From JBGANR01 sp044222225 (GTDB taxonomy: Bacteria > Actinomycetota > Actinomycetes > Mycobacteriales > Mycobacteriaceae), in assembly GCA_044222225.1 (NCBI GenBank), contig JBGANR010000021.1, forward strand, positions 14,935-78,934: a stretch of DNA of 64,000 nucleotides, written 5' to 3'. A program made the position numbers and the translations under genes. Below are positions 25,930 through 34,708 of the stretch, piece after piece (position 1 is the first letter of the stretch; each line of letters starts with the position of its first letter). The notes beneath the pieces are model-generated. The model saw only the letters and a program-made list of their open reading frames with translations. It had not been told where the DNA came from and did no database searches.

Positions 25930-26495
25930 GCTGACTGGTCGCCGAAGACGAAGAACGTCAGGGTCGACCTGTTCTCGGAGCCGTTGATCGGCGACGAGGA
26001 GTTTCGGGCTGCCACGGTGAAAGGGAGAGTGCGCTCAGACGTGCCGGGTACGAGGTCGTCCGGCTTCGAGCCACGGCCGCCTTTGCGCGACTGCGTGTCC
26101 ACGATCACCACGGGCGGGTGCTGGACGTGGACCTTGCTGTGAACTGGCGCGCCGATCCGCCGGTGCAGATGAGCGTCGGACCGGTGCTCTCCGAACGTGA
26201 TGCCGTGGCGGGCAAATTATCGGCCGTCTATTCGCGGGGCGAGGTGCGTGACTTCCTCGACCTAGACGCGATCCGGTCGTCCGGTCGTTACGGCGACGAC
26301 GATCTCATCGCCCTGGGGAAAGAGCACGACGATGGTTTCGACGAAGTGATGTTCGCCGAACAGCTTTCTCGGGTGCTTCGCATCGACGCGCTTGAAGCGG
26401 CGGAGTATGGAGTGACGACCGTCGACTTCACCTCGATGCAGGAACGTGTCGTGGCGTGGGCGGTCAGGCTTCGGGATGAGAACTCACCTGCGTGA
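25930..26495 (+). pseudogene. Decayed AbiEii/AbiGii-type nucleotidyltransferase toxin
   Basis: The 3' part (26118-26495 in one frame) carries the family core GPVLSERDAVAGKLSAVYSR followed by EVRDFLDLDAIRSSGRY. The frame extends upstream to about 26031 (ALRRAGYEVVRLRA). Before that, a different frame encodes NVRVDLFSEPLIGDEEF, the family's DVDLF site with the first Asp replaced by Arg. A frameshift near 26018-26030 separates the two, and the usual N-terminal Gly-Gly segment is missing. The catalytic domain is therefore non-functional. Lower GC than the neighbours supports past acquisition. Confidence 0.75.
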
Positions 26496-26529
26496 CGGTT
26501 CGCCGGCTCTGACCTCGCGCGGCCGGCCG

Positions 26530-27579
26530 TCACCGCCCGCGCCTCGTCGCGAGGATCACGATGAACGCCGGAACCCCGACGAGGGCCGTCGCCACTCCGA
26601 CCGGGACCTCCTGCGGCGCCAGGACGACGCGCGCCGCGGTGTCGACCCACACGAGGAACACCGCGCCGAGCAGCGCCGTCGTCGGTATCGCCACGCGGTG
26701 CCGCGCTCCGACGAGCGCCCGGGCGACGTGCGGCAGCACCAGCCCGACGAACCCGATCGCCCCGGACACACTGACGATGACGGCCGTGACCAGCGCCGTC
26801 GACACGAGCAGCGTGACCTGCGTCCGGCGGACGTCCACGCCGAGGGACGACGCCGCACCGCGGCCGAAGGTGAACGCGTCGAGCGCGGACGCGTTGCCGA
26901 CGCAGACGGCGACCCCGACCACGACGGCCGCGGCGGCGACCGCGACGTCCGTCCAGCTCGCCGAGGAGAGCGAGCCGAGCAGCCAGAACAGCACGCCGCG
27001 GGTCTGCTCGGCGTCGGCGGAGGTGAACACGATGAACGACGTCAGCGCCGAGAACAGCTGCGTCGCCGCGATCCCGGCGAGCAGCACCCGATCGGTGGTG
27101 CCGCCCGCGACATGAGCGAGCGTCAGGACCGTCGCGAATGCGACGAGGGCGCCGACGAACGCCCCGCCGGCCATTCCGACGACGCCGCCGCCGACGCCGA
27201 CGAGGATGACGGCGACGGCGCCCGTCGACGCCCCGGACGACACGCCGAGCACGAACGGGTCGGCCAGCGGGTTGCGCAGCAGCGATTGGAGCACCGCGCC
27301 GCAGACGGCCAGGCCCGCGCCGCACGCGGCGGCGAGTAGCGCCCGCGGCAGCCGCAGATCCCAGACGATGCCCTCCTGGATCCGCGACAGTCCCGACGCG
27401 CCGCCGAACACCTTCGTCCCGGCGACCCGCAGGACGTCGTCGGGACCGAGGTCGGACGGCCCGATCGCCACCGCAGCGGCGATCGAGCCGGCGAGCAGCG
27501 CGAGCCCGCCGGCCCACAGCACGGCGAGGGCGACGGGGCCGCGTACCCGGAGCCCGCGCCGCACCTCGGCCACCGTCAC
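26530..27579 (-). CDS. btuC: FecCD-family ABC permease (probable cobalamin/corrinoid importer, BtuC-like)
   Basis: 349 residues with about ten hydrophobic segments, typical of BtuC/FhuB/FecCD permeases. Family blocks include LRLPRALLAAACGAGLAVCG, LRNPLADPFVLGVSSGAS (about 107-124), GRGAASSLGVDV and SGAIGFVGLVLPHVAR (about 272-287). The start is GTG at 27579, two bases after the substrate-binding protein's stop, so the two are one operon. The riboswitch upstream of the operon identifies the substrate class as corrinoid. No ATPase gene follows; the next gene is the convergent AbiE remnant. Confidence 0.88.
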   Translation of the reverse strand: MTVAEVRRGLRVRGPVALAVLWAGGLALLAGSIAAAVAIGPSDLGPDDVLRVAGTKVFGGASGLSRIQEGIVWDLRLPRALLAAACGAGLAVCGAVLQSLLRNPLADPFVLGVSSGASTGAVAVILVGVGGGVVGMAGGAFVGALVAFATVLTLAHVAGGTTDRVLLAGIAATQLFSALTSFIVFTSADAEQTRGVLFWLLGSLSSASWTDVAVAAAAVVVGVAVCVGNASALDAFTFGRGAASSLGVDVRRTQVTLLVSTALVTAVIVSVSGAIGFVGLVLPHVARALVGARHRVAIPTTALLGAVFLVWVDTAARVVLAPQEVPVGVATALVGVPAFIVILATRRGR

Positions 27580-27581
27580 CG

Positions 27582-28619
27582 TCAGCCGGCCAGACCGAGC
27601 CTGCGCAGGCCGGCGGCGACGTTCTCGATCCCGTAGACGGTGCGCAGCGACGGATTCATCTCGGCGCCCGTGACGAGGATGTAGCGCCGGTTCTTGACGG
27701 CGTCCATCTCGCGGGTGACCGGGTTCGATTCGAGGAACTCGATCTTCGCCCTGCCCGATTCCGCGGTCTGGCTCTTGCGGGTCAGATCGCCGAGGACGAG
27801 CACGTCCGGATTGCGGGCGGCGACCACCTCCCAGTTGATCTGCGGCCACTCGTCCTTGGTGTCGTCGAAGACGTTGCGCAGGCCGAGGGTGTTCGCGATG
27901 ATGCCCGGCGCCCCGCAGCAGCCGGCGAGATACGGCGACTCGGCATTGGCGAACCAGAACATCGCGGACGTCTTGGTGGTCTTCGCCGGTACCGACGCCT
28001 GGGCCTTGGTGACCTTGTCGCGCAGCTCGCCGACCAGCGTCTCGCCGCGGCCGGAGACGTCGAAGACGCGGGCGAGCTCGGTGATCTCCTTGTAGACGAG
28101 ATCCAACGTGGCGGGCGTCTGGCGGGCGCCGTCCTCGCTGCCTTCGGTCGTCTTGCCTTCGCAATCGGACGGCGCCAGGTACGTGCCGACGCCGAGGTCG
28201 CTGAACCGGTCGCGGGTCGCGACGCCGCCCGGACCGAGTGTGCTGATGAACGAGGCCGCGACGAAGTCCGGTTCGGTGGCGAGCACCGTCTCCAGCGCCG
28301 GCTTGTTGTCCGCGAGACGCGGCACCTTCGCGTTCGCATCGGCGAGGGCGGGGAGGACGGGGTCGGTCCAGGTGGCGGTGCCGACCAGTCGGTCGGCGAC
28401 GCCGAGGGAGAGCAGGACCTCGGTGGTTCCCTGGTTGAGTGAGACGGCCCGCTTCGGCGGTGCGGGGACGGTGACGTCCCGGCCGCAGTTGGCGAGGGTG
28501 AACGGATAGCCGGCGACGGCCGCGGGGGACGCGGAGTCGCCGTCGGCGCTGCTGCAGGCGCCGAGCAGGAGGGCGGTGACCGCCGTGCCGGCGGCGGATA
28601 CGCGGAAACGATGCTTCAC
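27582..28619 (-). CDS. btuF: Corrinoid ABC transporter substrate-binding lipoprotein (BtuF-like)
   Basis: 345 residues. The lipoprotein signal ends in the lipobox LLLGAC at about residue 22. A two-lobed periplasmic-binding-protein fold of the FecB/BtuF class follows: PPKRAVSLNQGTTEVLLSLGVADRLVG (about 55-81), the LETVLATEPDFV helix and the long linker helix before ATLDLVYKEI. The GTG start at 28619 has GGAG eight bases upstream; longer frames run into the riboswitch and are rejected. It captures the substrate outside the cell and passes it to the permease. Expression is expected to be repressed by adenosylcobalamin. Confidence 0.88.
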   Translation of the reverse strand: MKHRFRVSAAGTAVTALLLGACSSADGDSASPAAVAGYPFTLANCGRDVTVPAPPKRAVSLNQGTTEVLLSLGVADRLVGTATWTDPVLPALADANAKVPRLADNKPALETVLATEPDFVAASFISTLGPGGVATRDRFSDLGVGTYLAPSDCEGKTTEGSEDGARQTPATLDLVYKEITELARVFDVSGRGETLVGELRDKVTKAQASVPAKTTKTSAMFWFANAESPYLAGCCGAPGIIANTLGLRNVFDDTKDEWPQINWEVVAARNPDVLVLGDLTRKSQTAESGRAKIEFLESNPVTREMDAVKNRRYILVTGAEMNPSLRTVYGIENVAAGLRRLGLAG

Positions 28620-28693
28620 GAGAAGGGCTCCGGATGAGGTCGGGGCTTGGCACGCGAAGCCCGAAGAACACGACCTCTCGGCGGCTGCCGAAA

Positions 28694-28836
28694 GGGCCAG
28701 CAGGTCTTCGGACTCGGGTTCATCCGGTGCGGACGCCTTCCCAGACGCCGCGGCGCCCAGTGGCATATCGTCCGCCCGTCCCCCTCACCGCTGCGCGTCA
28801 GTCTCGGATTCGCACCGAGTTCCCTGCCCTGGTGGG
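28694..28836 (-). promoter_or_regulatory. Cobalamin (adenosylcobalamin) riboswitch
   Basis: On the minus strand the conserved elements occur in order: CAGGGAA, then CTCGGTGCGAATCCGAG, the GCCACTGGG box (28764-28756), TGGGAAGGC, and GAGTCCGAAGACCTGCTGG at the 3' end pairing back with the start. Between it and btuF lies a stem (GAGGTCG with CGACCTC, 28636-28677) close to the ribosome site, probably the expression platform. Confidence 0.93.
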
Positions 28837-28885
28837 TCGACTGGCGTCTCGGATGATACGCGGAGCCGAGGGACGAGCGGGTAGA

Positions 28886-28925
28886 CGACTCGACCCGCCC
28901 GGCCGTCGCCGGACGGGTCGAGTCG
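28886..28925. terminator. GC-rich hairpin between the riboswitch and glnA1
   Basis: A 12-base stem CGACTCGACCCG / CGGGTCGAGTCG encloses a 16-base loop. It lies downstream of glnA1 on the minus strand and just before the riboswitch transcript. There is no U-run, so it is a likely but not certain terminator. Confidence 0.5.
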
Positions 28926-28938
28926 ACATCAGCTGTGC

Positions 28939-29015
28939 CTCCCCGGATGTCCGGCTGAGCGGCCCACCGAGGCGATTATCTCCTCGGCGGTTCGCCCAGC
29001 CGGACATCTGGGGAG
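28939..29015. repeat. Long-armed palindrome, copy 1
   Basis: 23-base arms starting CTCCCCGGATGTCCGG and ending CCGGACATCTGGGGAG, two mismatches, with a 31-base loop containing GGCGATTATCTCCTCGGCGG. It lies 10 bases after the glnA1 stop. Nearly the same arms and loop recur at 54152-54228. Confidence 0.85.
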
Positions 29016-29024
29016 CGTCGTGGC

Positions 29025-30458
29025 TCAGCAGTCGTAGTAGAGACTGAACTCGTACGGGTGCGGACGCACCTGCGTCGGCAGGATCTCGTCGTCGCGCTTG
29101 ATGCGGATCCAGGTCTCGATGAGGTCCTCGGTGAACACGCCGCCCTCGGTGAGGTAGTCGTGATCCTCCTCGAGCCGGTCGATGACCGTCGCGAGCGACG
29201 TCGGGGCCTGCGGGATGCCCTTGGCCTCCTCCGGCGGGAGCTCGTAGAGGTCCTTGTCGACGGGCTCGTGCGGCTCGATCTTGTTCTTGACGCCGTCGAT
29301 GCCCGCCATCATCATGGCCGCGAACGCGAGGTACGGGTTGCCCGAGCTGTCCGGGCAGCGGAACTCGATGCGCTTGGCCTTCGGGTTGTTGCCCGTGATC
29401 GGGATGCGGACGCACGCCGAGCGGTTGCGCTGGCTGTACACGAGGTTGATCGGAGCCTCGTAGCCGGGCACCAGACGCTTGTACGAGTTGATCGTCGGGT
29501 TCGTGAACGCGAGCAGCGACGGCGCGTGGTGCAGGATGCCGCCGATGTAGTGCCGCGCCATGTCCGAGAGCCCGCCGTAACCGGCCTCGTCGTAGAACAG
29601 CGGCGAGCCGTCCTTCCACAGTGACTGGTGGCAGTGCATGCCGGAGCCGTTGTCACCGAAGAGCGGCTTCGGCATGAAGGTGATGGACTTGTTGTTGGCC
29701 CAGCCGGTGTTCTTGATGATGTATTTGAACAGCATCAGATCGTCGGCGGCGTGCAGCAGCGTGTTGAACTTGTAGTTGATCTCGGCCTGGCCGGCGGTGC
29801 CGACCTCGTGGTGGCCGCGCTCCAGGGTGAAGCCCGCGTTGATGAGGTTCGTCGTCATCTCGTCGCGCAGATCCACGTAGTGGTCGTACGGGGCGACGGG
29901 GAAGTAGCCGCCCTTGGGGCGCACCTTGTAGCCGAGGTTGGGGGTGCCGTCCGGGTTGACCGGGCTGGACGCGTTCCACCAGCCGGACTCCGACTCGATC
30001 TCGTAGAACGTGCCGTTCATCTCCGAGCCGAAGGACACCGAGTCGAAGATGTAGAACTCGGCCTCGGCGCCGAAGAAGCAGGTGTCGGCGATGCCGGTGC
30101 TGGCGAGGTACTGCTCGGCCTTGCGCGCGATGTTGCGCGGGTCGCGGCTGTAGGCCTCGCGGGTGAACGGGTCGTGCACGAAGAAGTTGAGGTTGAGCGT
30201 CTTCGCCTTGCGGAACGGGTCGATCCGGGCCGTCGTGACGTCGGGCAGCAGCATCATGTCCGACTCGTCGATCGACTGGAAGCCGCGCACCGAGGAGCCG
30301 TCGAAGGCGAGACCGTCGGTGAAGACACTCTCGTCGAACGCGTCGGCCGGAATCGAGAAGTGCTGCATGACGCCGGGGAGGTCGCAGAAGCGGACGTCGA
30401 CGTACTGGACGTCACTCGTCCGGAGGTAGTCGAGCAGTTCCTGGTCTGTGGTGAACAC
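29025..30458 (-). CDS. glnA: Glutamine synthetase type I
   Basis: 477 residues; makes glutamine from glutamate, ammonia and ATP and is the main ammonia-assimilating enzyme. The blocks LAFDGSSVRGFQSIDESDM, GAEAEFYIFD (about 130-139), GHHEVGTAGQAEIN (about 213-226), GDNGSGMHCHQS (about 265-276), NSYKRLVPGYEAP and RFVRCPDSSGN-like RCPDSSGNPYLAF are present. The adenylylation loop DLYELPPEEAK near residue 405 contains the Tyr modified by GlnE. The GTG start has AAGGAG ten bases upstream. A GlnR box about 130-170 bases upstream indicates induction on nitrogen limitation. Confidence 0.97.
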   Translation of the reverse strand: MFTTDQELLDYLRTSDVQYVDVRFCDLPGVMQHFSIPADAFDESVFTDGLAFDGSSVRGFQSIDESDMMLLPDVTTARIDPFRKAKTLNLNFFVHDPFTREAYSRDPRNIARKAEQYLASTGIADTCFFGAEAEFYIFDSVSFGSEMNGTFYEIESESGWWNASSPVNPDGTPNLGYKVRPKGGYFPVAPYDHYVDLRDEMTTNLINAGFTLERGHHEVGTAGQAEINYKFNTLLHAADDLMLFKYIIKNTGWANNKSITFMPKPLFGDNGSGMHCHQSLWKDGSPLFYDEAGYGGLSDMARHYIGGILHHAPSLLAFTNPTINSYKRLVPGYEAPINLVYSQRNRSACVRIPITGNNPKAKRIEFRCPDSSGNPYLAFAAMMMAGIDGVKNKIEPHEPVDKDLYELPPEEAKGIPQAPTSLATVIDRLEEDHDYLTEGGVFTEDLIETWIRIKRDDEILPTQVRPHPYEFSLYYDC

Positions 30459-30589
30459 CTGTAGTTGGCTCCTTCGTGAGTGCTGGTCCCGGGGCGGTTA
30501 CGTCGGTGTGTCGGCCCCGCGACACGGCGGGCGGGAGCGGGAGCGGGACGAGCCGCCCCAGCGGCCTGTGTCGACGATATGGAGGGCAC

Positions 30590-30627
30590 GTTGCCCGAGG
30601 GCTACCCGGATGTTTCTTCGGTGTTAC
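30590..30627 (-). promoter_or_regulatory. GlnR box upstream of glnA1
   Basis: On the minus strand, GTAAC-n6-GAAAC-n6-GTAGC-n6-GCAAC matches the bipartite actinobacterial GlnR operator (gTnAC-n6-GaAAC repeated with a 22-base period). The first pair of half-sites is perfect and the second pair has one deviation in each half. It is 132 bases from the glnA1 start codon at its near end. GlnR binding would activate glnA1 under nitrogen limitation. Confidence 0.8.
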
Positions 30628-30736
30628 ACGGCGATCGGCGCCGCAGCGTCGATCATGCCCGCCGGGACGGCCGTCATGGTCCCGGGGGGCGAGGTCGGCG
30701 CGTATCGGCCTCGTTCGGGAGGTTATGGTGGACGCC

Positions 30737-31201
30737 ATGGGTCGCGTCACGGGATCGTGGTTGTCCGGGCCGCAAGCGGCCATGCCGGAGGGCCATACGG
30801 ACGGCCGCGGCTACCGCGGCGAGGAGTTGGGCCTGCCCGAATCGGGCCCGGGTTCGTTGGCCGAGTCGTGGCGCCGGGCCTTCGCGCTGTTCGTCGACTG
30901 GGTCGGTTCGGGCCTCATCGCCATCGCGCTCACCGGTTTCCTCTCCGACGCCTTCGCCACCGCCAACTGGGCCGTGTGGTTCGGCGTCGGCGTCGTCTCA
31001 CTGTCGCTCTTCGGCTTCACGCCCGGTCAGCTGGCTGTCGGGATCCGCGTCGTCCGCGAGGACGGCGTGCGCGTCGGGCCGCTCGCGGCGCTCGTGCGGC
31101 AGCTGTTCGTGTCGCTCGTCGTTCCGGCGCTGCTCACCGACAGAGACGGACGCGGCATGCAGGACCGCGTCACCCGGACGGTCGTCGTCCTCAGCCGCTG
31201 A
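30737..31201 (+). CDS. RDD-family membrane protein (Rv2219A-like)
   Basis: 154 residues. Start MGRVTGSWLSGP was chosen because mycobacterial homologues begin with a similar GSWLSGP segment; ATG 30725 and GTG 30728 are alternatives, the latter five bases after GGGAGG. Two or three hydrophobic segments (about 50-95) follow RRAFALFVDWVGSG, and the family segment FGFTPGQLAVGIRVVREDG is near 96-114, with VRQLFVSLVVPALLTDRDGRGMQDR at the end. The function of RDD proteins is not settled; some take part in ion transport. It diverges from glnA1 as in M. tuberculosis, and marks the left edge of the 20-kb insertion. Confidence 0.83.
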   Translation: MGRVTGSWLSGPQAAMPEGHTDGRGYRGEELGLPESGPGSLAESWRRAFALFVDWVGSGLIAIALTGFLSDAFATANWAVWFGVGVVSLSLFGFTPGQLAVGIRVVREDGVRVGPLAALVRQLFVSLVVPALLTDRDGRGMQDRVTRTVVVLSR

Positions 31202-31234
31202 GCCCGGATCCGTCGTTCGCCGAGCCGGATCGCG

Positions 31235-32506
31235 TCAGTCCTCGCTGCGCGCGGGTGGACGCGGCCGGGCCAGATCGATCGTGTGGCCGAACGCGCAGGC
31301 GTCGTCGACGTGCATCGGACGCGCGTACCACCAGCCCTGCGCGTAGTCGCAGCCGAGCGCGACGACGCGTCGGTGCGCCGCCTCGGTCTCGACTCCCTCG
31401 GCGACGGTCGCGAGGCCGAGCTCGGAGGCCATCGTCTGGATCGACGCACCGACGTCGTGCCGTCTGCGCTCGGGCGCCGCGCCCGCGGGGAAGTCGGCGA
31501 TGAACAACCTGTCGATCTTCACGATGCCGATCGGATACGTACTGAGATCGGAGAGCGCCGAGTAGCCGGTGCCGAAGTCGTCGAGGCACAGCCGGACGCC
31601 GAGCGTCTGCAGTGCGGCGAGCGCCTGCTGGGTGTCGGCGGTGTCGATGACCAGTGCGGTCTCGGTCAGTTCGATCCACAGCTTCGACGCCGGCACGCCG
31701 TACGCGGCGAGCGTGCCGGCCACGAAGTCGGCGAGGCCGATGCCGGCCGACTGCCGCGGGGAGACGTTCACCGAGACGGTGACGTCGCTGTCCGGGTGGA
31801 CCACCATGTGGTGGGCCATGTCGGCGATGGCCTGTTCGATGACCCACCGCCCGATGTCGGTGATCAGCGGGTGCGACTGCTCGGCGATCTCCATGAAGTA
31901 GGACGGATTGCGCAGCGCGCCGCCGTGCCGCCACCGGAGCAGCGCCTCGAAGGCGACGAGTTCGCCCGTCGCGGGCACGATGATCGGCTGGTAGTAGAGG
32001 GCCAGGCTGCCGTCTGTCGTGGCGGTGCGCAGGGCGTCGGCGATCTCGGCGTGCCGCGGATCGGCGTCCGGACGCCGATCGGCCGGCGCGGCGGAGTGGC
32101 CCAACCCGTCCACGGTGTGGATGAAGCCGGCGACGGCGTGGGCGGTGGCGACCGTCCAGCGTCGGACGTCGACGCCGGGTGGGGCGGAGGCGAGGGCGGC
32201 GACGATCTCGTCGAGCGCCGTCTCGTCGAGGGCCGCCGACGGGCGATCACCGGAGGCGAGGACGGCGCCCGCGGCCCTGGCGGCGCCGGTGTCGACGGGC
32301 TCGGCGGCCGCCGCGTCGCGGAGTCGGGCCTGCAGCGCCGACAAGCCGTCTGCGATGCTGTCGAGCAGTGCCGCGTCGGGTGCGGCGGCCGACGTCATCC
32401 GGAGCGCCGCTTCGCGGAACCTCGGCCGACTCGCCCCGCCGACGGCGGCCTCGTCATGTTCGGGCATCGATCTCTCTCTTCGGGCCCCGACAGCGTCGGT
32501 CTCCAT
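31235..32506 (-). CDS. EAL-domain cyclic-di-GMP phosphodiesterase
   Basis: 423 residues. The C-terminal EAL domain (about 150-400) has intact catalytic motifs: AFEALLRW (EAL), SVNVSPRQ, IELTET, LDDFGTGYSALS, VKIDR and AEGVET, so it should cleave c-di-GMP to pGpG. The N-terminal 140 residues are helical and end in VRRWTVATAHAVAGFIHTVD; the same element occurs before the EAL protein at 35835-37562. There is no membrane segment. The ATG start has GAGG six bases upstream. It is convergent with the RDD gene and divergent from the SGNH esterase gene. Confidence 0.9.
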   Translation of the reverse strand: METDAVGARRERSMPEHDEAAVGGASRPRFREAALRMTSAAAPDAALLDSIADGLSALQARLRDAAAAEPVDTGAARAAGAVLASGDRPSAALDETALDEIVAALASAPPGVDVRRWTVATAHAVAGFIHTVDGLGHSAAPADRRPDADPRHAEIADALRTATTDGSLALYYQPIIVPATGELVAFEALLRWRHGGALRNPSYFMEIAEQSHPLITDIGRWVIEQAIADMAHHMVVHPDSDVTVSVNVSPRQSAGIGLADFVAGTLAAYGVPASKLWIELTETALVIDTADTQQALAALQTLGVRLCLDDFGTGYSALSDLSTYPIGIVKIDRLFIADFPAGAAPERRRHDVGASIQTMASELGLATVAEGVETEAAHRRVVALGCDYAQGWWYARPMHVDDACAFGHTIDLARPRPPARSED

Positions 32507-32754
32507 CTTTCACCTCGAAACCGCGTCGGGTTCCCGTTCGGACTCGACTGAGGCGTGTCCGGGAGGACTTCGTCGCGATCGTGCCGTTCCGTTTCGGCGG
32601 GAGATGCGGTACTCGGCCTAGATCGTCATACGACACGGCGATCGCCGCGCGGCGAACACGCCGTCGCGACGTCGCGGCTCGCCGAAAAGGGTGGATGTTG
32701 GGCGAATCCTGCGCGCGCTGGCCACGCGCTAGTCCCATACGTAACATCAGCACC

Positions 32755-33426
32755 ATGCGCCACCTCCGTATCGCGTCGCTCCTCGCTGCCTGTCTCGCCG
32801 CGGTCTCGGCCGCACCGGCGTTCGCCGATGAAGGGCCGTCGCGCTACCCGGCTCGGTGCGAGTCGGTGGTGCACATCGGCGATTCGACGTCCGTCGTCGG
32901 CGAGAACGAGCAGGCGATCCCCGACCCGGCCGAGCGGCTGGAGGGCCGATACCACGCGGCCGGGGTCAAGACCGTGTACGCCGACAACCTCGGCGGCCGC
33001 TCGATCGTCGAGCGGGTCGGCGACGGCACCAACGCGATCGACGCCCTGACGACGCTCGCGCCGAAGAATCCGAGCTGCTACGTCATCGCCATGGGGACGA
33101 ACGACGCCGCGAACATCGCCGTCGGCTCGAACGTCGACGCCGCCGAGCGGATCGCCCGGGTGCTCGCGAAGACCGGCGACCGTCCGGTGCTCTGGCCGAC
33201 CGTGAAGACCGCGTCGACGACCTCGCAGCAGGCCTATGCGAACGCGAACATGGAGAAGTTCAACGCCGCCCTGCGGGCCGCGGCGGCGCGGCATCCGAAC
33301 CTGAAGATCTACGACTGGGCCGCGATCGCCGGCGACGATCTCTTCGCCGATGACGGCATTCACCCGAATGTGCGCGGCGCGAAGCTGCGGAATGAGAAGA
33401 TCGCGGCGGCGCTGACGGCGCCGTGA
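32755..33426 (+). CDS. Secreted SGNH/GDSL-type hydrolase
   Basis: 223 residues with a clear Sec signal peptide (MRHLRIASLLAACLAAVSA, cleavage near AFADE). SGNH blocks are in order: VHIGDSTS with the nucleophile Ser (about 39-46), NLGGRS with the oxyanion Gly (about 78-83), MGTNDAA (about 107-113) and DGIHPN with the catalytic Asp and His (about 199-204). Such enzymes are esterases or acetyl-hydrolases. Its place in the exopolysaccharide region makes a role in glycan deacetylation or acyl removal plausible, but this is inference. The 248-base gap upstream is shared with the divergent EAL gene; no specific site was seen. Confidence 0.85.
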   Translation: MRHLRIASLLAACLAAVSAAPAFADEGPSRYPARCESVVHIGDSTSVVGENEQAIPDPAERLEGRYHAAGVKTVYADNLGGRSIVERVGDGTNAIDALTTLAPKNPSCYVIAMGTNDAANIAVGSNVDAAERIARVLAKTGDRPVLWPTVKTASTTSQQAYANANMEKFNAALRAAAARHPNLKIYDWAAIAGDDLFADDGIHPNVRGAKLRNEKIAAALTAP

Positions 33427-33438
33427 CCGGCCTACTCG

Positions 33439-33455
33439 TGACATCCGTCATGTCA
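33439..33455. promoter_or_regulatory. Inverted repeat TGACAT-n5-ATGTCA before the diguanylate cyclase pair
   Basis: Six-base arms are separated by CCGTC, located 101 bases upstream of the first GGDEF gene and after the SGNH stop. It has the size of a dimeric repressor site. No regulator can be named. Confidence 0.4.
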
Positions 33456-33556
33456 TCGGTACGAAACCTGTATCTGAACGAGGCCGGTCGTCTGTAACAT
33501 TCGGGTGGGCATTCGCGAACTATCCGGTGTCGATGGCCAGGACGCGGAGGTGGACG

Positions 33557-34708
33557 ATGGCGCTGGCTGGGGCCGGTCGGCGTGTCGACACGCGATACTC
33601 CTCTCAGCTCGACGGTGTGTGGCGCGTCATGACCGCCTGGTGGCGCTCGCGTTCGGACTACGACGGCGTCGTCGCCTACATCGACGCCCGCCAGTTGCGA
33701 GGACCGCTGCGCGGCATCCTCGGCGTGCTCTGCGCGCTGCTCCTGCTGGCTCCGCCGCTGGGGCAGCCGGCGATCGACGTCCACGAGATGACGCCGATCG
33801 TGCTTGCGGGGATGCTGTCCTGTGCCGCGGTCGGGCTGTTCTGGACGATCCGGTGGTGGGCCGGTGCTCACCCCGGGCGCTCGTTGTCGTTGCTCTTCAT
33901 CGTGACGGCGGACTGCTCGGTCATCGCATCGTCGATGCTCGGCGACGTCGTCGTCTCGCAGCTGTTCACGCTCTGCCCGCTCGTCTTCGTCTCCGTCTAC
34001 GCCGCGTTCTTCCACGGCGCCAGGCTGACCACGTCCAGAGCGGTCTTCTCCACCGTCGTGGTCGCGTCGGTCGCCGTCGTCGTCTCGCGTGACGTCGGCA
34101 TCGTCTACGCCGTCGTCAAGGCCGGTACGGTGCTCGGCTTCGTCGCGGTGCTGCCCATCGCCATCCAGCTCATCTCGTGGGCGATGACGCGGGACGCCGC
34201 CGCGTCGTCCATCGACGAGCTCACCGGGGTCCTCAACCGGCGCGGCTTCCTCACGGAGGCCGAGAAGCGGATAACAGGCATGGCTCGCGAGTCGCCAGGG
34301 TGCGAGGTCGTCGTCATGGTGGTCGACGTCGACCATTTCAAGCGGGTCAACGACATCGCGGGCCACGGCGCGGGCGACCGCGTGCTCATCCGGACGGCCG
34401 CCCGGATCCGGGTGGCGGTCGGACCGGACGCGGTGCTCGGCCGGCTCGGCGGCGAGGAGTTCGCCGTCGTCGACGTGCTGCCGCCGGGTGACGCGCTGCG
34501 CGTCGCCGAACGCGTGCGAGCGGCCATCTCGGAGCCCGGTGCTCCCGTCACCGTGACGGCGAGCATCGGCGTCTCGGTCGAGCCGGTGAGCTTCGTCGGT
34601 GAGAACCTCACCGCGGCGGACGTCCTCTTCGAACTCGTCGAACGCGCCGACCGCGCGATGTACGCCGCGAAGGCCGCCGGCCGCGACGCCGTCGCGCTGG
34701 GCGGTTGA
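33557..34708 (+). CDS. Membrane diguanylate cyclase (GGDEF), first of a tandem pair
   Basis: 383 residues from ATG 33557 (GGAGG six bases upstream). The N-terminal half has about six hydrophobic segments between residues 50 and 205, a membrane sensor of unnamed type. The GGDEF domain follows (about 215-380): DELTGVLNRRGF, VVDVDHFKRVNDIAGHGAGD and the active-site GGEEF. The inhibitory I-site Arg (RxxD five residues before GGEEF) is replaced: the sequence reads VGPD, so product feedback inhibition is probably absent. It makes c-di-GMP from GTP. The stop overlaps the next gene's TTG start. Confidence 0.9.
   Translation: MALAGAGRRVDTRYSSQLDGVWRVMTAWWRSRSDYDGVVAYIDARQLRGPLRGILGVLCALLLLAPPLGQPAIDVHEMTPIVLAGMLSCAAVGLFWTIRWWAGAHPGRSLSLLFIVTADCSVIASSMLGDVVVSQLFTLCPLVFVSVYAAFFHGARLTTSRAVFSTVVVASVAVVVSRDVGIVYAVVKAGTVLGFVAVLPIAIQLISWAMTRDAAASSIDELTGVLNRRGFLTEAEKRITGMARESPGCEVVVMVVDVDHFKRVNDIAGHGAGDRVLIRTAARIRVAVGPDAVLGRLGGEEFAVVDVLPPGDALRVAERVRAAISEPGAPVTVTASIGVSVEPVSFVGENLTAADVLFELVERADRAMYAAKAAGRDAVALGG

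Noticed and set aside
28620..28766. Upstream extension of the btuF frame to 28766
   Set aside because: It lies in the cobalamin riboswitch and its leader; the GTG at 28619 gives a proper lipoprotein signal.
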